From positions 186,001 to 250,000 of the forward strand of contig JAHHIG010000002.1 of assembly GCA_019358895.1 (NCBI GenBank): a DNA stretch of 64,000 nucleotides, given 5' to 3'. The stretch is from Tildeniella nuda ZEHNDER 1965/U140 (lineage in GTDB: Bacteria; Cyanobacteriota; Cyanobacteriia; Leptolyngbyales; Leptolyngbyaceae). The notes below the pieces were generated by a model, which was not told the origin of the DNA, did no database searches, and worked only from the letters and a program-made list of their open reading frames with translations. This document shows positions 28,291 to 37,162 of the stretch, piece after piece. Position 1 is the stretch's first letter; every line of letters starts with the position of its first letter. A program made the position numbers and the translations under genes.

Positions 28291-29883
28291 TCAGCGGTTG
28301 TCGTCAGATTTGGCAGCGGGATCGAACCATTGCGCGATCGCCTGCACCAAGCCTTCCAGGGTATATTCTTGTGCCTCGGCATCAACGCGACCCAGCAAGC
28401 TCGTACACGCCTTTGTGGTTTGCGGTCCGATCGACGCAATGCACAGCCCATCAAGCCACTCCTGCCAGGTGTTATCGTTCTGTGACTGCTCCAAAAGTTG
28501 ACAAAAGTGTTTGACGGTTTTGGCACTGGCAAAGGTGATTACGTCCACCGTGCGGGTTTGCAAAGCGGTTAGAGCGTCGGGCGCGATCGTCTCTGGGCAA
28601 AGCGATTGATACGCAGCCACTTCCGTTACCACAGCACCTCGGCTGACAAAATCTTTCACCAATACATCCCGCCCACCACTCTCGACTCTTGGAAAGAGAA
28701 TGCTGGCTCCACTCAACGACCCTGGAAAATGCGCCGCTAGCGAATCAGCGATAAATTCTGGTGGTACAAAGTCGGGTTTCAAGCCACGTTGCTCTAGCTT
28801 CTGTGCTGTTTTGTCGCCAACGACAGCAATTTTGACTGCTGCCAGCGCACGCACGTCACGAATCTGAGTTGCCAGGCGCTCAAAGAAGTAGTCAACACTG
28901 TTACCAGAGGTCAGCAGCAACCAGTCAAAATCTGCCAGCCGAGCCAGTGCGTCATCTAGCGCTTGCCAGCTCGAAGGGGGCACAATTTCAAGCGCGGGCA
29001 TTTCGACCACCGTTGCTCCATCACGCTGAAGCCGTGCTGTAAATTGACCAGACTGGTTTGCCGATCGCGTGACCAGCACCGTCTTGCCAGTAAAGGGTAG
29101 GGTTGTATCGGCAGTTGAATCGGATGTAGTAAGCACAGTCGAAGAAAGTAAAGAGGAACGGGGTTGAAGGTAAGAACGTAGCCCTACCACTTCGCCGATG
29201 ACAATCACACAGGGGGAAAGCGCTTCGGTTGCAACCTGTTGCAGGATGGTAGACAGCGTCCCTGCCCAAACTTGCTGGTGCGGACGACTTGCCCAGCGGA
29301 TGATCGCGATCGGCGTTTGGGGCGATCGCCCGTGCGCTTGTAGCTGCCGCAACAGTTCAGGCAGGTGTTGCCCACCCATGAGGACAACCAGAGTATCGAT
29401 TTGCGCCAGTACCTGCCAGTCAAGCCCGTCAGGATCGTGACTACTGAGAACAGTAAAACATCGACTCAAGACGGGATCGGTTAAGGGAATACCTGCCAAC
29501 AGGGGCGCTGCCAGCGCCGAAGAAAGCCCAGGCACGACCTCAAATGGACAGTTTGCTGCTGTCAATGCCTCTATTTCAGCCTGACAACGACCAAAGATAA
29601 AGGGGTCACCGCTCTTTAGCCGCACAACCTGTTGCCTTTGCAAACAGTGATGCACCAGCAGCGCATTGATGTCTGCTTGTAGCATACTGGGTTTGCCGCC
29701 ACGTTTGCCAACATTGAGCAATAAGCATGCCTTCGGCACGAGCTGGAGCAAGGCGCTGTCCACAAGCGCGTCATACACCAAGACCTCTGCCTCCATCAGC
29801 AGTTGTTGTGCCTGCACGGTAAGATACGCCAGATCACCCGGTCCAGATCCAACGAGATAGACTATCCCTGTTTGACTAGGCAT
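28291..29883 (-). CDS. cobA-hemD: Fused uroporphyrinogen-III C-methyltransferase / uroporphyrinogen-III synthase
   Basis: 530 residues. Residues 1 to about 240 form the SUMT domain (YLVGSGPGDLAYLTVQAQQL, GDPFIFGR, and the ALAAPLLAGIPLTDP motif), which makes precorrin-2 for sirohaem and cobalamin. Residues about 265-520 form the HemD domain (TVLVTRSANQSGQFTARL, DWLLLTSGNSVDYFFERL, IASIGPQTTKAC), which closes hydroxymethylbilane to uroporphyrinogen III. The fusion occurs in many Gram-positives and some cyanobacteria and couples the branch point of tetrapyrrole synthesis. Intact; cytoplasmic. Confidence 0.93.
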   Translation of the reverse strand: MPSQTGIVYLVGSGPGDLAYLTVQAQQLLMEAEVLVYDALVDSALLQLVPKACLLLNVGKRGGKPSMLQADINALLVHHCLQRQQVVRLKSGDPFIFGRCQAEIEALTAANCPFEVVPGLSSALAAPLLAGIPLTDPVLSRCFTVLSSHDPDGLDWQVLAQIDTLVVLMGGQHLPELLRQLQAHGRSPQTPIAIIRWASRPHQQVWAGTLSTILQQVATEALSPCVIVIGEVVGLRSYLQPRSSLLSSTVLTTSDSTADTTLPFTGKTVLVTRSANQSGQFTARLQRDGATVVEMPALEIVPPSSWQALDDALARLADFDWLLLTSGNSVDYFFERLATQIRDVRALAAVKIAVVGDKTAQKLEQRGLKPDFVPPEFIADSLAAHFPGSLSGASILFPRVESGGRDVLVKDFVSRGAVVTEVAAYQSLCPETIAPDALTALQTRTVDVITFASAKTVKHFCQLLEQSQNDNTWQEWLDGLCIASIGPQTTKACTSLLGRVDAEAQEYTLEGLVQAIAQWFDPAAKSDDNR

Positions 29884-30002
29884 GGCGTATCCTCAAAAAA
29901 ATTGGCTAAAAAAAATGGAAAACTACCGAACCCATTTTGTAGATGGTCAGTTAGCCTGGATGCAATCTTCACGATCGGGCGCATCTTCACAGGATTTACA
30001 GG

Positions 30003-30704
30003 ATGACTACAGTTCACAAGCCTGCCCTGCAAATTGGGCTGGGCGCAGCAATTTTTATCACTGCCGCAAGTATGACTGCTGCGACATTGCACTTCAAGCC
30101 ATCGCTGGTAGAAGGGTTACAGGCATTACGCACCGCAAAAGCTCCTCATACAATCTGCAATACGATCGCGACTGATCCCTCACCGCCGCTAAATGTACGC
30201 TCCAGCCCGGTCGTAGCACCTGATAATGTCGTGGGTACAGTGCGTAATGGTACTCGCCTGGTAGTCGTTGATCGCAACGAAGGTTGGCTGAGAATCAATC
30301 AGCCTCTAGACGGCTGGGTGTATCAAGATTTAACGGTGACAAGCTGTGTTCCGGCAACGGCACAAGCAAACGCTAATCTACCGCATAGTAACGATAGCGG
30401 GATGCAGGTACTGGCACAGGCAACCGAACGCTATCAGTCAGGTGATCTTAAGGCTGCGATCGCCCTGACACAAACGATCCCCGCTAGCAGTGCGGCATAT
30501 CAGCCTGCCAAAGGTGCCGTCAACCAATGGCAGCGCGACTGGAAAACCGCAGAAACAACCTTTGCGGAAATGCAGCAAGCAATCACGCAAAGCCGCTGGC
30601 AAGATGTCCTGCTCAAAGTGCAAACCGTTCCAGATAATCGGTTTTGGCGTGCGAAGTTAGCCCCGATCGTTAAAATAGCGATTCAGCGGCAAAATGGTCG
30701 TTAA
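30003..30704 (+). CDS. SH3b-domain protein with N-terminal membrane anchor
   Basis: 233 residues. A hydrophobic segment at about residues 11-28 (IGLGAAIFITAASMTAA) is an anchor or signal peptide. Residues about 62-112 form a bacterial SH3 domain (PPLNVRSSPVVAPDNVVGTV, GWLRINQPLDGWVYQDL). The C-terminal half is helical and TPR-like. SH3b domains usually bind peptidoglycan or act as protein-binding modules. The start has a CAGG just upstream and lies 119 bases from the divergent cobA-hemD start. Confidence 0.8.
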   Translation: MTTVHKPALQIGLGAAIFITAASMTAATLHFKPSLVEGLQALRTAKAPHTICNTIATDPSPPLNVRSSPVVAPDNVVGTVRNGTRLVVVDRNEGWLRINQPLDGWVYQDLTVTSCVPATAQANANLPHSNDSGMQVLAQATERYQSGDLKAAIALTQTIPASSAAYQPAKGAVNQWQRDWKTAETTFAEMQQAITQSRWQDVLLKVQTVPDNRFWRAKLAPIVKIAIQRQNGR

Positions 30705-30716
30705 GGAGGCAGAAGG

Positions 30717-30770
30717 CAGAAGGCAGGAGTAAGCTCTACGCTGATAGCTGATAGCTCTACGCTGATAGCC
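30717..30770. repeat. Short tandem repeat (CAGAAGG and CTGATAG words)
   Basis: AGGCAGAAGGCAGAAGGCAG followed by GCTGATAGCTGATAGC words; related to the repeats at 18211 and 44080. Sits between two convergent genes. Confidence 0.7.
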
Positions 30771-30776
30771 AAACTT

Positions 30777-31361
30777 CTAACCGGATGCTGAAGTTTCTAC
30801 CGATCGAAGCACACGACAGGGATTGCCCACTGCCACCACATTCGCGGGAATATCTTTTGTAACCACGCTTCCGGCTCCAATAGTAGTGTTATCACCGATC
30901 GTCACACCGGGACAGATAATCGCACCACCCCCAATCCAAACATTATTGCCAATGCGAATCGGTGCTGCCAGTTCGCGCCCCGTTAGTCGCACGGTGGGAT
31001 CAGTGGGATGATACGCGGCGTAAATCTGTACATAGGGCGCACACAGGACATCATTGCCAATGTGTACCTTATTGCAGTCGAGAATTACGCCGCCATAGTT
31101 CATGTAAAAGCGATCGCCCACCGTAATGTGGCTACCATAGTCGCAGTGAAAGGGCGGCACGATTTGCGGCTTCTCGCCCACGGCATCAAACAGCGCTTCT
31201 AATAGTTGTGTACGCTTGTCTTGTTCCGTTTCCGTTGTCTGGTTGTAGAGCCGCAAGAGACGCAATGCTCGTTTACTCTCCGCATCTAACTCAGCATCTT
31301 TGGCAAGGTAAAGTTCCCCTGCCAACATCTTTTGCTTTTCGGTTCTAAGTGTGTCGTTCAT
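30777..31361 (-). CDS. Maltose O-acetyltransferase / NodL family hexapeptide acetyltransferase
   Basis: 194 residues. N-terminal MAT domain (EKQKMLAGELYLAKDAELDA) and a left-handed beta-helix of hexapeptide repeats (IRIGNNVWIGGGAIICPGVT, IGDNTTIGAGSVVTKDIP). Catalytic His is expected in QIYAAYHPTDP. It acetylates a sugar or other small molecule with acetyl-CoA. Substrate cannot be told from sequence. Intact. Confidence 0.9.
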   Translation of the reverse strand: MNDTLRTEKQKMLAGELYLAKDAELDAESKRALRLLRLYNQTTETEQDKRTQLLEALFDAVGEKPQIVPPFHCDYGSHITVGDRFYMNYGGVILDCNKVHIGNDVLCAPYVQIYAAYHPTDPTVRLTGRELAAPIRIGNNVWIGGGAIICPGVTIGDNTTIGAGSVVTKDIPANVVAVGNPCRVLRSVETSASG

Positions 31362-31488
31362 AATAAGACCTTGCTATACCGCTGGGTGCTCAATGGAGGC
31401 AGTGACTTGAAAATTACTTGTGAGGTAAGAACAAAACAATCTACCAAGATCCCGGACATTTGGTAGGCTCAATCAGTTTTGATTTGAA

Positions 31489-32154
31489 TTAAACTGCTTC
31501 TTCTAGTTGGTTGTTCAGGGCTTCACGATTAAGCTCGTAATTTTGGAACACGTCACTCAAAACAGTCTTATCTGTTTCAGACAGCCGCACTAAACCCCAC
31601 AAGAGATGTTCAGTCCCGATCGACTTCTTACCCTGAAGTCGAACGATTTGCAAAGCAAGCTCTAGAACGAACTTACCTTGCGGACTGAATTCGAGATTTT
31701 CGCGGGATTCAAACGAATGTTCATTGGTTTCAATGTCTTGCGACACACCGTTAGCTCGAAGTAAACGAGCCGCGGTTGTGGTTGGATCAGCCAACAAGCC
31801 AGCCAGCAGATGCTCTGGTTCAACTTGGAAGTTCTGTAAGCGTGCTGCCTCATTTCGAGCAAAATTGACTGCATTGATTGCTTTCTCATTGAACCGCTCA
31901 AACCCGAACTCAAAGCCAAAGAAATTTTTGACTCGCTCAACTAATGTCTGCATCGATTGCTTTGCCTCATAAATGAAAACGTCTTCGATTGCGACGTTAA
32001 ACAGACTGGCAAGTTTAAAAGCCATGTCTAGGCTGGGGTCAAACTTACCAGATTCAAACCCATTGACCGCCTGACGACTCACTCCTAATGCTCTGGCGAG
32101 GTCAGATTGTGACCATTGATGCCGTTGTCGAAGTTCTTTCAGTCGGTTTTTCAT
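31489..32154 (-). CDS. XRE regulator fused to a Clp N-terminal (ClpC/ClpA-N type) domain
   Basis: 221 residues. Residues 3-60 form an XRE helix-turn-helix (LKELRQRHQWSQSDLARALG, VSRQAVNGFESGKFDPSL). Residues 87-137 and 156-205 are the two Clp N repeats (NFARNEAARLQNFQVEPEHL; FSPQGKFVLELALQIVRLQG, then IGTEHLLWGLVR). Clp N domains bind adaptors and substrates for the ClpC/ClpA unfoldases, but no AAA+ module is present here. I infer a repressor whose activity or stability is sensed through Clp ligands. Two 17-bp operator-like palindromes lie just upstream, fitting self-control. I know of few such fusions. Confidence 0.85.
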   Translation of the reverse strand: MKNRLKELRQRHQWSQSDLARALGVSRQAVNGFESGKFDPSLDMAFKLASLFNVAIEDVFIYEAKQSMQTLVERVKNFFGFEFGFERFNEKAINAVNFARNEAARLQNFQVEPEHLLAGLLADPTTTAARLLRANGVSQDIETNEHSFESRENLEFSPQGKFVLELALQIVRLQGKKSIGTEHLLWGLVRLSETDKTVLSDVFQNYELNREALNNQLEEAV

Positions 32155-32171
32155 AGGATCGCCCGCTCACC

Positions 32172-32223
32172 GTCAAGTATTACTTTACATCACTGCAAAA
32201 TAAAACGTCAAGCATAGCTTGAC
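32172..32223. promoter_or_regulatory. Twin 17-bp operator in the XRE-ClpN promoter
   Basis: GTCAAGCATAGCTTGAC (32207-32223) is a perfect palindrome of 7-bp arms. GTCAAGTATTACTTTAC (32172-32188) is a diverged copy with 13 of 17 matches. Their starts are 35 bases apart. On the minus strand the first overlaps a TTGACG that could be a -35 box (with TAAAGT 18 bases on), so binding would block transcription of the regulator gene. Confidence 0.65.
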
Positions 32224-32316
32224 AAAAATGTCTGTGGGATCGCTTGGAGTAGTTGAAGCTCTCATCTCAAACGCGGCATAATAAGCTACTGGAGCGGATG
32301 TTGAAGATCGCTAGGC

Positions 32317-32610
32317 TTAACCAGACATTTCCTGAATCAACACATACGGTTGCACGATAAGCGCATTGAAGCGTGTAGATTGGTTCAGGTTCCAGTCTGA
32401 TAGTTGAGTTGGAAAGGGCTTATGGATCAGGTTTTCCTCGATCCAGGGTTGGACTCGCGCTGTATCGTCGTTGGCGATCGCTACAGCCACATCCACCACA
32501 TCCAGCCCCAACTCCACCACAATGAGCGTATCTCGACGGGCATGAGGGGCAAGCCAGTCCCATTCTGCCTCTGCCAGCGCTTCCGCCAGTTCTGCTCTTA
32601 AATCGCTCAT
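32317..32610 (-). CDS. DUF2288 family protein
   Basis: 97 residues. The sequence matches DUF2288 as I remember it (LAEALAEAEWDWLAPHARRD, VDVAVAIANDD, RFNALIVQPYVLIQE). These are small, soluble, conserved proteins of Cyanobacteria and Proteobacteria with no known role. No signal or membrane segment. Confidence 0.85.
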   Translation of the reverse strand: MSDLRAELAEALAEAEWDWLAPHARRDTLIVVELGLDVVDVAVAIANDDTARVQPWIEENLIHKPFPTQLSDWNLNQSTRFNALIVQPYVLIQEMSG

Positions 32611-32640
32611 AGATCAGTCCAATTTGCTTTGTAAACGTTG

Positions 32641-32710
32641 TTTAGCTTTTAGCTTTCAGCTTTCAGCTTTCAGCTTTAAATTTCACGCTGAAGGCTGATG
32701 GCTGACGGCT
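32641..32710. repeat. Short tandem repeat (AGCTTTC / GCTGATG words)
   Basis: AGCTTTCAGCTTTCAGCTTT and related GCTGA words lie between DUF2288 and plsC. Same dispersed family as at 18211 and 53937. Confidence 0.7.
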
Positions 32711-32720
32711 CCCCAGCGCA

Positions 32721-33359
32721 TCACCGCCCTAAATCGTGCAGCGCATTGATAGCATCCGCGCATTGTTGGGTCACGGTTTCTAGTGCGCCACGATCGCCCG
32801 CTTTTGGTGGCGCAATGACTTCACCAATCCGAATTGTCAAAGGCACGGAACGGGGAGCCGCAGAACCTTTGCGGAAAATAGCATGAGTACCCCATAAGCT
32901 TACGGGTAATAACGGAGCCTGGGTTTTAGCCGCGAGCCATGCCGCACCCAGTTTGGGATCAGCCACCTTACCATCGGGTGTGCGTGTGCCCGTGAGAAAT
33001 ACGCCTGCTGCCCAGTTTTGCTCCAAAAAGCCCATTGCGGCTCGGAGGGCACTGCGATCGGCAGAACCCCGCTTGACGGGATAGGCACCATAGAGCGCGA
33101 TCGCCTGCTTCAACACAGGCACCCGAAACAGTTCTTCCTTTGCCATGTATGCCACTGGACGACCTACACAGCAAGACAACAGCGGCGGATCAAAATCGCT
33201 GGCATGATTGCTTACCACAACAAGTGGTCCCATTTTGGGCACATTTTCTGCGCCATAAATCCGTCCCCGAAAGTAAAGATGTAAACCAGGACTCACGATC
33301 GACCACTTAAACAAGTGATAGAGCAAAAGGCTGGCAAACGGTTCACGAGTTCTCGGCAT
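32721..33359 (-). CDS. plsC: 1-acyl-sn-glycerol-3-phosphate acyltransferase
   Basis: 212 residues from ATG 33359 (open frame extends 16 codons further, but the family begins around here). Acyltransferase motif I NHASDFDPP, motif II region near VKRGSADRSA, motif III GVFLTGTRTPDG (the usual F-P-E-G-T is altered to F-L-T-G-T), and motif IV LPVSLWG. It makes phosphatidic acid from lysophosphatidate, the second acylation in membrane lipid synthesis. It is last in the plsX-fabH-fabD-plsC cluster, which supports the call. Confidence 0.9.
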   Translation of the reverse strand: MPRTREPFASLLLYHLFKWSIVSPGLHLYFRGRIYGAENVPKMGPLVVVSNHASDFDPPLLSCCVGRPVAYMAKEELFRVPVLKQAIALYGAYPVKRGSADRSALRAAMGFLEQNWAAGVFLTGTRTPDGKVADPKLGAAWLAAKTQAPLLPVSLWGTHAIFRKGSAAPRSVPLTIRIGEVIAPPKAGDRGALETVTQQCADAINALHDLGR

Positions 33360-33430
33360 AGTAATTGGTTGTGAACGATTAGCTGTCAATTGCTTGTTTC
33401 TATCCACTAATAACTAACAACCAACAACTT

Positions 33431-34312
33431 TTATAGCTGCGGTAATTCTGCCACACTGCTGATGTTCTCCAACACCAGACTTGGGCATGTGCGCTTGATT
33501 AGACCCGTCAGCACTTTACCGGGACCAATTTCAACGACACGGCTCACGCTCTCTTCTGGGAGGCGCAACGAAATTTCTCGCCAGCGGACGCTGCCTGTCA
33601 TTTGCTGGCTGAGACGTGTTTTGAGTACTGCCGCATCTGTACTGGGAACCGGATCAAAGTTCGAGAGCACAGGGATTTGAGCAGTGTTGAAGGTTATCTC
33701 GTTCAATGCCGTTTGAAATTCTGTCGCTGCGGGTGCCATCAACGGTGAGTGGAAGGCTCCGCTGACGTTCAGCTTCATTGCCCGTTTTGCTTTGACCTGA
33801 CTCAGTACAGTTTCAACCGCAGTCGGCGTACCGGAGATCACCACTTGCCCCGCATTATTATCGTTTGCAAGGACAACATCAGGCGTTTGCTGCAACTGTT
33901 GCTCTAGCTGTGCCTGATCAAAGCCAAGTAGTGCTGCCATCATGCCATCCGAGGCTTGATCCATCAGCTCGGCGCGTTGTTTAACCAACCTCAGCCCTGT
34001 TTCAAAGTCGAAAACACCAGCCACGTACAGCGCCACATATTCGCCTAAACTATGACCCGCCACAAAATCGGGTTGGTGCCCCCGCGATCGCACCAGGTCT
34101 GCCAGAATGCTTTCGACGACATACAAACACGGCTGCGTATAGACCGTGCGAGAAATTTTATCCTCTGGATGCTGGCAAATGTCGGCGATCGACCAGCCCA
34201 GAATGTGCTCTGCCTGCTCAAATTTCGCCTTCGCGTCTGGTAGAGCAAAGAGGTCTGTACCCATCCCGATCGCTTGTGAGCCTTGTCCAGGAAACACCCA
34301 TGCAGTCTTCAT
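33431..34312 (-). CDS. fabD: Malonyl CoA-acyl carrier protein transacylase
   Basis: 293 residues. Start motif FPGQGSQAIGMG, catalytic serine in GHSLGEY (Ser88), catalytic His in GAFHSPLM. It loads malonyl groups on ACP for fatty acid elongation. It is in the lipid operon 103 bases after fabH. Length typical; intact. Confidence 0.96.
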   Translation of the reverse strand: MKTAWVFPGQGSQAIGMGTDLFALPDAKAKFEQAEHILGWSIADICQHPEDKISRTVYTQPCLYVVESILADLVRSRGHQPDFVAGHSLGEYVALYVAGVFDFETGLRLVKQRAELMDQASDGMMAALLGFDQAQLEQQLQQTPDVVLANDNNAGQVVISGTPTAVETVLSQVKAKRAMKLNVSGAFHSPLMAPAATEFQTALNEITFNTAQIPVLSNFDPVPSTDAAVLKTRLSQQMTGSVRWREISLRLPEESVSRVVEIGPGKVLTGLIKRTCPSLVLENISSVAELPQL

Positions 34313-34415
34313 TAGAGTTGTTCGTTGTTGGTTGTTAGTTGTTGGAGAGGGATCAGGAGTGAGGAGTCAGAAGTCAGAATTAACTCAGAACTCAAGACTT
34401 AAAACGCTTAACTCC

Positions 34416-35420
34416 CTACCGTCCCCATTGAAAAATGGCTGCGCCCCAGGTAAGTCCGGCTCCGAAGCCACAGGTGACGATCGTGTCTCCAGCTTTGATC
34501 GTTCCCTGGCGGATTTCTTCGTCCAGCGCTAAGGGAATCGAGGCAGCAGAGGTATTACCGTATTTAGCAAGATTGCTGATGATTTTAGCGGGTGGAATGT
34601 TGAGTCGATCGCCCACAGCATCCAGAATGCGCTGATTTGCTTGATGGAGCAGCAGCCAGTCGATAGCTTCCACACTCAGGTTGGCACGAAAGAGCGCCTT
34701 TTTAATGACTTCTGGTACGCGGCGAATGGCGAAACGATAGACTTCTTGCCCATTCATCGTGATGGGCTGGAAACTGCCTTGCCCGATCGTTACGCCATCG
34801 ACCAACTCTTTAGGCTGAGGCTGATACGCCAGGTTCAAGCATTGATTCTGGGTGCCGTCGCTGCGAAGCTCAAAGCCGAGGAGTCGATCGTGCTCATTTG
34901 CTTGAATGACAACTGCTCCCGCACCATCACCAAAGAGAATGCACGTTCGGCGATCGCTCCAGTCCACCCACCGCGACAACACATCTGCTCCAATCAGCAG
35001 AATGTTTTGATAAGCGCCTGTACGAATAAATTGAGCTGCTGTCACTAAGCCAAACACAAAACCAGAGCAAGCTGCTGTTAAGTCAAACGCCACTGCTTTT
35101 TGTGCGCCTAACTCCGCTTGAATCTGGCTGGCGCTACCAAACAGATCATCAGCCGTTGAGGTTGCCAGAATGATCAGGTCTAAATCCATTGGCGACAGCC
35201 CTGCCATCGCGATCGCGCCTTGTGCCGCTTGAGTGGCGATCGTGGCAACCGATTCGGCTGGGGTTGCCAGTCTGCGTTGCCGAATCCCTGTCCGAGCAGC
35301 AATCCACTCGTCCGAGGTTTCAACAAGCTGGCTTAACCCTTCATTGTTCAGGGCTGTCATGGGTGCTGCCGAACCGCTCCCCGTAATTGCAACGCCTATT
35401 CCTGATTGTTGTAAGTTCAT
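34416..35420 (-). CDS. fabH: Beta-ketoacyl-ACP synthase III
   Basis: 334 residues. Catalytic triad visible: Cys118 in TAACSGFVFGL, His in LLHQANQRI and Asn in GNTSAAS. It condenses acetyl-CoA with malonyl-ACP to start fatty acid synthesis. It lies 50 bases after plsX on the same strand. Length typical; intact. Confidence 0.96.
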   Translation of the reverse strand: MNLQQSGIGVAITGSGSAAPMTALNNEGLSQLVETSDEWIAARTGIRQRRLATPAESVATIATQAAQGAIAMAGLSPMDLDLIILATSTADDLFGSASQIQAELGAQKAVAFDLTAACSGFVFGLVTAAQFIRTGAYQNILLIGADVLSRWVDWSDRRTCILFGDGAGAVVIQANEHDRLLGFELRSDGTQNQCLNLAYQPQPKELVDGVTIGQGSFQPITMNGQEVYRFAIRRVPEVIKKALFRANLSVEAIDWLLLHQANQRILDAVGDRLNIPPAKIISNLAKYGNTSAASIPLALDEEIRQGTIKAGDTIVTCGFGAGLTWGAAIFQWGR

Positions 35421-35470
35421 GCTCTATCCATCGCTTTCAGGCTTCACCCGTGTGCCAACCGCTTAGCACA

Positions 35471-36517
35471 CTAACCGTCTTGCTGACCGCTCACTGCTGG
35501 TGTTTGATTGTTCTCTTGATAGCGAGACTGAATCCGATCGAGCACTCGGTTGTCGATCGCTTCCCTGGCAAGGCGCACTGCGTTAAAAATAGTGGGAGCC
35601 TGCGAGCTACCGTGACTGATGATACAAACGCCATCCACACCTAACAGCAGACCGCCTCCATGCTCCGCGTGATCCATCCGCTGCTTAATGCGTCTTAGAT
35701 TTGGCTTTAGCACTGAGGTGCCAATCTTACCGCGAATGCCCTGAGGCAGCTCTTCTCGTAAAATTTGCAGCGCGACCTCACCGACCGCTTCCGCAAACTT
35801 GAGCAGCACATTACCCACAAAGCCATCACACACGATGACATCAAAGTTGCCTGAAAGCACGTCCCGTCCTTCAGCGTTCCCCACGAAGGGGATTTGTGGG
35901 TTTTTCTCAAGCAGTTGATGGGTTCGCAGCGCTAGCTCGTTACCCTTACTGGATTCTTCGCCAATATTGAGCAGCCCCACTTTTGGATTTGTAATGCCTA
36001 AAACGTACTGAGAGTAGACAGTGCCCATAAAGGCGAACTGTTCTAAAAATTTTGGGCGGCAGTCAACATTTGCGCCAACATCCAGGATGATGACAGGCTT
36101 GCCTGCAATCAAGGTAGGCAAAACAGCGCCGATCGCAGGGCGATCAATCCCCCGCAGGCGACCCAAACGCAATAATGCCGCTGCCATGACTGCACCAGAG
36201 TGTCCTGCCGAAACAACCGCATCCGCCTGCTTTTGTTTCACTAAATCCATTGCTACATTGATGGATGCTTTGGGCTTACGGCGCAATGCGCTCAGAGGCT
36301 CTTCGCCCATTTCGATCGCGCCCTCAGCCGGAATAATTTCGAGCGGTGAAGCGTTAGTATGTTGCCTGATTGCAGCGCTAACCGCCTCTGGCTCACCGAC
36401 TAACAAAACCTTGACACCCAACTCTTCTTGTGCTCGAAGTGCTCCAGCAACAATCTCAGCCGGAGCATGATCCCCACCCATTGCATCAATCGCAATCCGC
36501 GCCTGCGTCGATCCCAT
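35471..36517 (-). CDS. plsX: Phosphate acyltransferase PlsX
   Basis: 348 residues. Start RIAIDAMGGDHAPAEIVAGA and the block ISHGSSQAPTIFNAVRLA identify PlsX, which turns acyl-ACP into acyl phosphate for the PlsY step of phospholipid synthesis. First gene of the plsX-fabH-fabD-plsC cluster, the usual bacterial plsX-fab arrangement. Intact. Confidence 0.95.
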   Translation of the reverse strand: MGSTQARIAIDAMGGDHAPAEIVAGALRAQEELGVKVLLVGEPEAVSAAIRQHTNASPLEIIPAEGAIEMGEEPLSALRRKPKASINVAMDLVKQKQADAVVSAGHSGAVMAAALLRLGRLRGIDRPAIGAVLPTLIAGKPVIILDVGANVDCRPKFLEQFAFMGTVYSQYVLGITNPKVGLLNIGEESSKGNELALRTHQLLEKNPQIPFVGNAEGRDVLSGNFDVIVCDGFVGNVLLKFAEAVGEVALQILREELPQGIRGKIGTSVLKPNLRRIKQRMDHAEHGGGLLLGVDGVCIISHGSSQAPTIFNAVRLAREAIDNRVLDRIQSRYQENNQTPAVSGQQDG

Positions 36518-37162
36518 TGGTCAAAATTAGTATAAACCTTAGCAATTCTACCAGATGGTTATGCTTCTTCAAGAATCCAAATCAACCCAATGTCGCCTGC
36601 TGTGGACGGTAACACGTCAGGCAATGACGTTCGATCGTGTCTTGATGATCGGCTTAGCGATGATTAGAAAGCGACACCGTATCGGCTAAAAGACCAAAGC
36701 TACTCGACGCGGCTGGAGTCTGAGCCAATGCAAGTAAAATCAACGTGAGAGCGAAAGCACCAGCCTCAAGCGTTTTGACGAGTTCTGAGCGTCCTAGTTG
36801 CATATGTGCGAGTGGGTTATTGAGTATACAAAGCGAAGATTATGATAAGTCAAATCTAGAAAGTTTGGGTATGGATCAAATCCCCCCACAGTGAGAACTC
36901 TACGTTCAGTGGACGCTACACCTTAAGGCGATAGGCAGCAGTCGCAGCACCTGTCTCACTATTAAAGACGAGTGTTACTGCGTTCTGGTTCAACGGCGTG
37001 GCGATCGATACGCTAACGAATTATATGTATCCCTGTTAGAGTATTTATCCTGTATGCGCTTTGGCTGGGAAGTTGAGGAAGATTTGTGTTTCCAGGCTGA
37101 TGAATGGGCACTCTTTTATCCAAGAAAAGTATTTTTAACCAAGTTCGCTCTATCGCGCTCTT
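36518..37162. other. Intergenic gap, 645 bp, between plsX and the PLD gene
   Basis: Divergent promoters for plsX (minus) and the PLD gene (plus). One plausible 49-aa gene lies inside on the minus strand. No clear operator. Confidence 0.35.
36654..36803 (-). CDS. Possible small membrane or secreted peptide, 49 aa
   Basis: ATG at 36803 to TAA at 36654. A charged N-terminus (QLGRSELVKTLEAGA) is followed by a hydrophobic stretch (FALTLILLALAQTPAA) and a polar tail (SSSFGLLADTVSLSNHR). This looks like a one-helix membrane or signal-peptide protein. No ribosome binding site is obvious and I know no homologue, so it is tentative. Confidence 0.4.
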   Translation of the reverse strand: MQLGRSELVKTLEAGAFALTLILLALAQTPAASSSFGLLADTVSLSNHR

